Shown here in pieces: positions 1-5,654 of a DNA stretch of 5,654 bases. Source of the stretch: Gammaproteobacteria bacterium. Lineage in GTDB: Bacteria > Pseudomonadota > Gammaproteobacteria > Pseudomonadales > Pseudomonadaceae. Position 1 is the stretch's first letter, and the number at the start of each line of letters is the position of its first letter. The position numbers were made by a program, and so were the translations under genes. The stretch is from assembly GCA_012735335.1 (NCBI GenBank), contig JAAYHO010000153.1, positions 1 to 5,654 of the forward strand, in the 5' to 3' direction. The notes under the pieces were generated by a model. That model made no database searches and had not been told where the DNA came from. It worked only from the letters and a program-made list of their open reading frames with translations.

Positions 1-1726
<1,726 letters not shown>

Positions 1727-1729
1727 CTA

Positions 1730-1733
1730 CTCC
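1730..1733 (-). promoter_or_regulatory. Ribosome binding site for the ferredoxin gene
   Basis: GGAG lies 6 bases before the ATG at 1723, inside the 20-base gap after coaD. It supports the chosen start, which gives the [10 protein letters not shown]-terminus typical of this ferredoxin family. Confidence 0.65.
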
Positions 1734-1743
1734 GGGAGGTCGT

Positions 1744-2286
<543 letters not shown>

Positions 2287-2293
2287 AACGGAA

Positions 2294-2860
2294 TTAACCG
2301 CGCTGCCACAGGCTGTACCACACCTGACCGGCCTTCTTCTGGCGGTGCGCCTGCCAGTTGGCGGGCATGCACAGCTGCTCGGGGGCGCTTTCGCTTTCGG
2401 TGTAGATCAGCGCATCGGTACTCAGCCAGCCGTTCTGCTCCAGCGCGGCGCAGGCCGGTTCCAGCAGCTCCTGATGGAAGGGCGGATCGACAAATACCAG
2501 GTCGAAGGGTTCGCTCGGGGGGCTGGCCAGCAGGGCCAGCGCATCCTGCTGGCGGATCTCGGCGCGGTCACAGCCGAGAGTCTGCATATGCCCGCGCAGG
2601 CTGGCGACCACTTCCCGGCTCAGATCGCAGGCCAGGACATGCCGGGCACCCCGGGACAGCGCCTCCAGCGTCAGTGCGCCGCTGCCGGTAAACAGATCCA
2701 GACAGCGGGCACCTTCAATATGCGCATTCAGCCAGTTGAACAGGGTTTCCCGTACCCGATCCGGGGTCGGTCGCAGGCCGGGCTGCTCGGTGAAGCTGAA
2801 ACGGCGGCTGCGCCATTCACCGGCAATTATGCGCAGCTGGCTGGGTTTGTTCTGTTTCAT
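2294..2860 (-). CDS. rsmD: 16S rRNA (guanine(966)-N(2))-methyltransferase RsmD
   Basis: Cytoplasmic SAM-dependent methyltransferase that modifies G966 of 16S rRNA during 30S assembly. The 188-residue length fits the family. Recognisable elements in order: the N-terminal RNA-binding signature LRIIAGEWRSRRF (9-21); RPTPDRVRETLFNWL (30-44), highly typical of RsmD; the SAM-binding loop DLFTGSGALTLEALSRGA (55-72); the acidic residue D79 at the end of the next strand (VLACD), expected to contact SAM; and the catalytic DPPF motif (125-128) that positions the target guanine amino group. The start lies nine residues before the first conserved strand, as usual, and overlaps the M16 stop in an ATGA. In many gammaproteobacteria rsmD sits beside ftsY; in pseudomonads the M16 pair lies between them, matching this arrangement. 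The gene ends with TAA, followed by 70 non-coding bases before coaD. Nothing is truncated or unusual. Confidence 0.97.
   Translation of the reverse strand: MKQNKPSQLRIIAGEWRSRRFSFTEQPGLRPTPDRVRETLFNWLNAHIEGARCLDLFTGSGALTLEALSRGARHVLACDLSREVVASLRGHMQTLGCDRAEIRQQDALALLASPPSEPFDLVFVDPPFHQELLEPACAALEQNGWLSTDALIYTESESAPEQLCMPANWQAHRQKKAGQVWYSLWQRG
2857..2860 (-). other. ATGA start/stop overlap joining the M16 gene and rsmD
   Basis: The four bases ATGA hold the rsmD start codon and the TGA stop of the second M16 gene. The 20 bases before the rsmD ATG contain no clear Shine-Dalgarno sequence, so rsmD translation is probably coupled to termination of the M16 gene (inference). Confidence 0.8.
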
Positions 2861-4398
2861 GGGGTGGGTTCTGCCTGTTCGTTCTCGCTCAGCTCCGGGG
2901 ATTCGGGGAGTATCCGGGCCGGCCCGACAGTGACCACCAGCCGCCGGTCGGGGTGGAAATGCCGGGCAAAGGCCTGGCGGATATCCTCGGTGGTCAGTGC
3001 CTGCACCTGATCCAGGAACAGCTGCAGGTGATTCAGCGGCAGACCGTAGAAGCCGATCATCCCCAGTTGTCCGACGATGGCCGCGTTATTGGCGGTACTC
3101 AGCGGAAACTCGCCGCTGATCTGTCTGCGGGTGCGGATCAGTTCGGCTTCGGTCGGACCTTCGCTGATGAATCTGTCCAGACTCTGATGGATGACCTCCA
3201 GTGCCAGGTCCAGCTGGTCGGCGCGGGTCTGCATGCTGACCATCACCGGGCCGGTGGCCTGCATCGGAATCAGTGCACTGCTGACCGAGTAGGACAGGCC
3301 ACGGGTTTCGCGGATCTCCTCCATCAGCCGCGAGCCGAAACCGGAGCCACCAAGGATCTGGTTGCCGACATAGAGCGCGGCATAGTCCGGATCGTGCCGG
3401 TTGATGCCGTGCTGGCCGACCAGCACGTGGGTCTGCTGGCCATTGAATTCGATATGCCGGTGACTGCTGCTGATCGGCTGGGGCTCCGGGGTCACCTCGG
3501 CCGCCGGGCCCTGGGGCAGGGCATCGGCCAGACGCTGGGCGATACGCTCGGCCTGGGCACGGTCGATGGCACCGACCATGGAGATCACCGCGTTACCGGC
3601 GGTGTAGTACTGCTGGTGGAACTGCTGCAATTGTTCAGTGGACAGCCCATTCAGGCTTTCCGGGGTGCCCTCGGGCAGGCTGCCATAGGGGTGTTGGGGA
3701 TACAGGTCAGCCCAGAAGGCTTCGCTGGCCAGGGCCGCCGGGCGCTGCAGACGCAGGCGCAGGCTGGCCAGCAACTGATTGCGCAGGCGCTCGAAGGCCT
3801 GCTCCGGCCAGCTTGGTCGCGATACCACATTGGCGAACAGCGCCAGTGCCGGGTCCAGCTTGTCGGCAGCGGTCAGGCTGCGCAGGCCTACCAGCGCCAT
3901 GTCCCGGTGCGAGCTGTTGGAGAACTGCGCACCCAGCTGTTCGAAGGCGGCGGCGATGGCCCCGGCGTCCTTGTTGCCGGTGCCCTCGTTGAGCATGGCG
4001 TTGGTCAGCATGGCCAGCCCCGGCTGGTCGCCGTCACGGCTGGCCCCGGCGGCAAACAGCAGCTGCACGTCGAGCATCGGCAGCTCGGCGGCGGGCATGA
4101 AATACACCCGGGCACCCTGCTCGGTGACCCAGTGCTGCAGATCCAGATTGCGTCTGGCTGGCGGTTGATCCAGATCGATGCTCTGCAGCGATTCCAGTTC
4201 CGGCAACAGCTCGGCTATCGCATCCGCCGGCTCACTGCTGTCCGATTGTGGACTGTCGGTCTGTTGCACCGGGGTGTCGCTGGGGATGCTCGTCGGAGTG
4301 CGGGGGACCGGTTGGTAGACCAGCCACAGCAGTACCGCGAGAACAACGAGGGTCAGCAGGACGGCAAGCCAGCGCCCGGAAGAAGTCTTGGCGGCCAT
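2857..4398 (-). CDS. M16 family protein, non-catalytic membrane-anchored partner subunit
   Basis: A 513-residue M16 protein without a zinc site, probably the regulatory or substrate-binding half of a heterodimer with the upstream protease. Residues 10-28 form a strongly hydrophobic helix after a short basic N-terminus, which looks like a signal anchor placing the bulk in the periplasm. Residues 29-60 are a Pro/Ser/Thr/Asp/Gln-rich linker. The M16 domains follow from about residue 85. In the HxxEH region the sequence is GLAMLTNAMLNEGT (127-140), so His, Glu and His become M130, N133 and A134. The distal Glu region reads QLLASLRLR (208-216), with Ala-Ser where the partner has Glu-Glu. The C-terminal domain keeps the conserved GSRLMEEIRETRGLSY segment, including R363 and Y370, the pair that binds substrate in active M16 enzymes. 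The acidic, Pro/Glu-rich tail (about 498-513) looks disordered. The start is supported by an AGGAG at good spacing. Its stop overlaps the rsmD start. M16 membership is secure; partnership rests on residue complementarity and adjacency. Confidence 0.95.
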   Translation of the reverse strand: MAAKTSSGRWLAVLLTLVVLAVLLWLVYQPVPRTPTSIPSDTPVQQTDSPQSDSSEPADAIAELLPELESLQSIDLDQPPARRNLDLQHWVTEQGARVYFMPAAELPMLDVQLLFAAGASRDGDQPGLAMLTNAMLNEGTGNKDAGAIAAAFEQLGAQFSNSSHRDMALVGLRSLTAADKLDPALALFANVVSRPSWPEQAFERLRNQLLASLRLRLQRPAALASEAFWADLYPQHPYGSLPEGTPESLNGLSTEQLQQFHQQYYTAGNAVISMVGAIDRAQAERIAQRLADALPQGPAAEVTPEPQPISSSHRHIEFNGQQTHVLVGQHGINRHDPDYAALYVGNQILGGSGFGSRLMEEIRETRGLSYSVSSALIPMQATGPVMVSMQTRADQLDLALEVIHQSLDRFISEGPTEAELIRTRRQISGEFPLSTANNAAIVGQLGMIGFYGLPLNHLQLFLDQVQALTTEDIRQAFARHFHPDRRLVVTVGPARILPESPELSENEQAEPTP

Positions 4399-5654
4399 TT
4401 ACAGGTTCTCCTCGGTCAGGTTGGGCAGGACATGCGCGCGGGTCAGGCGTTCACGCACCAGGTAGCGCCGGGCAACCTCGCTGATCTGCTCCGGGGTGAT
4501 GCTCTGCAGGGCGGCGATATCCTCGTCCAGCAGCGTCCAGGGCAGGCCGATGCTTTCCAGCATGCCGATCTGGTTGGCCTGATGGCTGATGCTGTCCTGG
4601 GCGTAGACCAGCTGGGCGGTCATCTGCGCCTGCACCCGGTGCAGCTCCTCGGTGCTCGGCGGGGTCTGCTGCAGCTGCTCGATCTGCTGCCACAGCGCCT
4701 GTTCCAGTTGCTGCAGACTGATGTCACGGGATTGGTTGGGCAGGCCACTCAGCAGAAACAGACCGTCGCCCCGGGTGTGGCCGTCGTAATTGGCGGACGC
4801 CGAGGTGGCGATGGCTTCGCCCCGTTCCAGATGGCTGGCCAGCCGCGCGCTGTAGCCACCATCGAGCACCGCGGCCAGCAGGCGCAGGGCGTGAACTTCC
4901 CAGGCCTGTTCGGCGGTGGGCAGGCTGGGTACGTTGAAGCCCATCAGCAGGCTGGGCATCTGTACCGGCAGGCGCAGGATCAGATGCCGCTCGGCGCCAC
5001 CGGGCAGCTCCAGCGGTGCCCGGGGGGCAGGGGCGGGCTGGTTGGACAGAGGAGCGAAATAACGCTCGGCCAGCTCGCGTACCTCGTCCAGCGTCACATC
5101 GCCGACGATCACCAGTACCGCATTGCTCGGTTGGTAGTAGCGCGCATACCACTCGCGCATGTCCTCCACGGTCAGGCGATCCAGATCGTGCATCCAGCCG
5201 ATCACCGGCTGGCCGTAGGGGCTGGCCATATAGGCCTGGGTGACGAAGCGCTCGTAGGCCAGACTGTTGGGGTTGTCATCCACCCGCAGGCGACGTTCTT
5301 CCTTGATCACTTCCAACTCCCGCAGGAACTCGTCCTCCGGCAGGGTCAGGTTGTGCATGCGCTCGGCTTCCAGCTCTAGGGCAATGGCCAGTTGGTCGCG
5401 GCTGAGGATCTGGTAATAGGCGGTGTAGTCGCGTCCGGTGAAGGCGTTTTCCTGGGCGCCGAGGCTGCTCAGCAGGCGCGAGGCCTGGCCCGGCGCCAGC
5501 CGCTCGCTGCCCTTGAACATCATGTGCTCCAGCGCGTGGGACATGCCGGTGCGCCCCGGCGGCTCGTAACTGCTGCCGACCCGGTACCACAGCTGGGAGA
5601 CCACCACCGGGGCGCGGTGATCCTCGCGGACGATGACCTTGAGGCCATTATCCA
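4399..5654 (-). CDS. M16 family zinc metallopeptidase, catalytic subunit (5' end outside window)
   Basis: Likely periplasmic zinc endopeptidase of the M16B (pitrilysin/processing-peptidase-like) family; the substrate is unknown. The visible 417 residues begin in the first strand (DNGLKVIVREDHRAP), so roughly 30-40 N-terminal residues, probably including a signal peptide, lie beyond the right edge. The inverted zinc motif is intact: H39-A-L-E42-H43 within GMSHALEHMMFKGS, numbering from the first visible full codon. The third ligand is expected 76 residues after the second His and falls on E119 in EVIKEERRLR. In the C-terminal half, the usual substrate-binding Arg and Tyr of M16 proteins are replaced: aligning GGYSARLASHLERGEAIAT with the partner puts E276 and T283 there. 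The protein therefore probably needs the M16 protein encoded immediately downstream to complete its active site. The gene ends in TAA directly against the partner's ATG, supporting co-translation. A GTG at 5607 is internal and is not the start. Family assignment is very secure; the heterodimer is inferred. Confidence 0.95.
   Translation of the reverse strand, partial: DNGLKVIVREDHRAPVVVSQLWYRVGSSYEPPGRTGMSHALEHMMFKGSERLAPGQASRLLSSLGAQENAFTGRDYTAYYQILSRDQLAIALELEAERMHNLTLPEDEFLRELEVIKEERRLRVDDNPNSLAYERFVTQAYMASPYGQPVIGWMHDLDRLTVEDMREWYARYYQPSNAVLVIVGDVTLDEVRELAERYFAPLSNQPAPAPRAPLELPGGAERHLILRLPVQMPSLLMGFNVPSLPTAEQAWEVHALRLLAAVLDGGYSARLASHLERGEAIATSASANYDGHTRGDGLFLLSGLPNQSRDISLQQLEQALWQQIEQLQQTPPSTEELHRVQAQMTAQLVYAQDSISHQANQIGMLESIGLPWTLLDEDIAALQSITPEQISEVARRYLVRERLTRAHVLPNLTEENL
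4408..4412 (-). promoter_or_regulatory. Ribosome binding site for the second M16 gene
   Basis: AGGAG lies 9 bases before the ATG at 4398, inside the last codons of the upstream M16 gene. It supports that ATG as the true start even though there is no intergenic space (TAA immediately followed by ATG). Confidence 0.75.

Noticed and set aside
2953..5379. A plus-strand open frame of 808 codons lying opposite both M16 genes.
   Set aside because: It is fully antisense to two clearly recognised M16 genes. In GC-rich DNA with G/C-ending codons, the opposite strand is naturally poor in stops. Its translation is Gly/Gln/Ala/His-rich with no recognisable domain.
5605..5607. GTG at 5607 as the start of the first M16 gene.
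   Set aside because: The same frame continues upstream to the window edge with conserved M16 sequence (DNGLKVIVREDH), so the true start lies outside the window.

Overview
The window reads as a stretch of gammaproteobacterial chromosome, most likely from the Pseudomonas/Halopseudomonas lineage. It is GC-rich, densely coded and uses G/C-ending codons. The order M16 protease pair, rsmD, coaD, ferredoxin, gamma-glutamyltransferase matches, from memory, the PA0372-PA0370 and PA0363-PA0361 neighbourhoods of Pseudomonas aeruginosa. There they are separated by a few extra genes; here they are joined directly. The organism call is inference from gene order and protein similarity, not from a search.

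All six genes lie on the minus strand, so transcription runs from high to low coordinates. First comes an M16 zinc protease cut by the right edge (4399-5654). It abuts a second M16 protein (2857-4398), which overlaps rsmD (2294-2860) by four bases. A 70-base gap follows, the only real intergenic space, and it holds a plausible sigma-70 promoter. After it come coaD (1744-2223), a 2[4Fe-4S] ferredoxin (1472-1723) and a gamma-glutamyltransferase cut by the left edge (1-1475), again joined by a four-base overlap. The layout suggests two transcription units, M16-M16-rsmD and coaD-fdx-ggt. No convincing terminator separates them, so readthrough is possible.

The two M16 genes are complementary halves of one enzyme. 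The first keeps the zinc-binding HxxEH and the distal Glu but has lost the Arg/Tyr substrate-binding pair. The second has lost all zinc ligands but keeps Arg/Tyr and adds a membrane anchor with a low-complexity linker. They probably form a membrane-tethered periplasmic heterodimer, with an unknown substrate. The other genes are housekeeping: RsmD methylates 16S rRNA G966, CoaD makes dephospho-CoA, the ferredoxin carries electrons in the cytoplasm, and Ggt processes glutathione and gamma-glutamyl compounds in the periplasm.

No mobile element, CRISPR array, tRNA or rRNA is visible, and I see no clearly new biological system. The split M16 active site and the translational coupling of a periplasmic Ggt to a cytoplasmic ferredoxin are the points most worth a second look.
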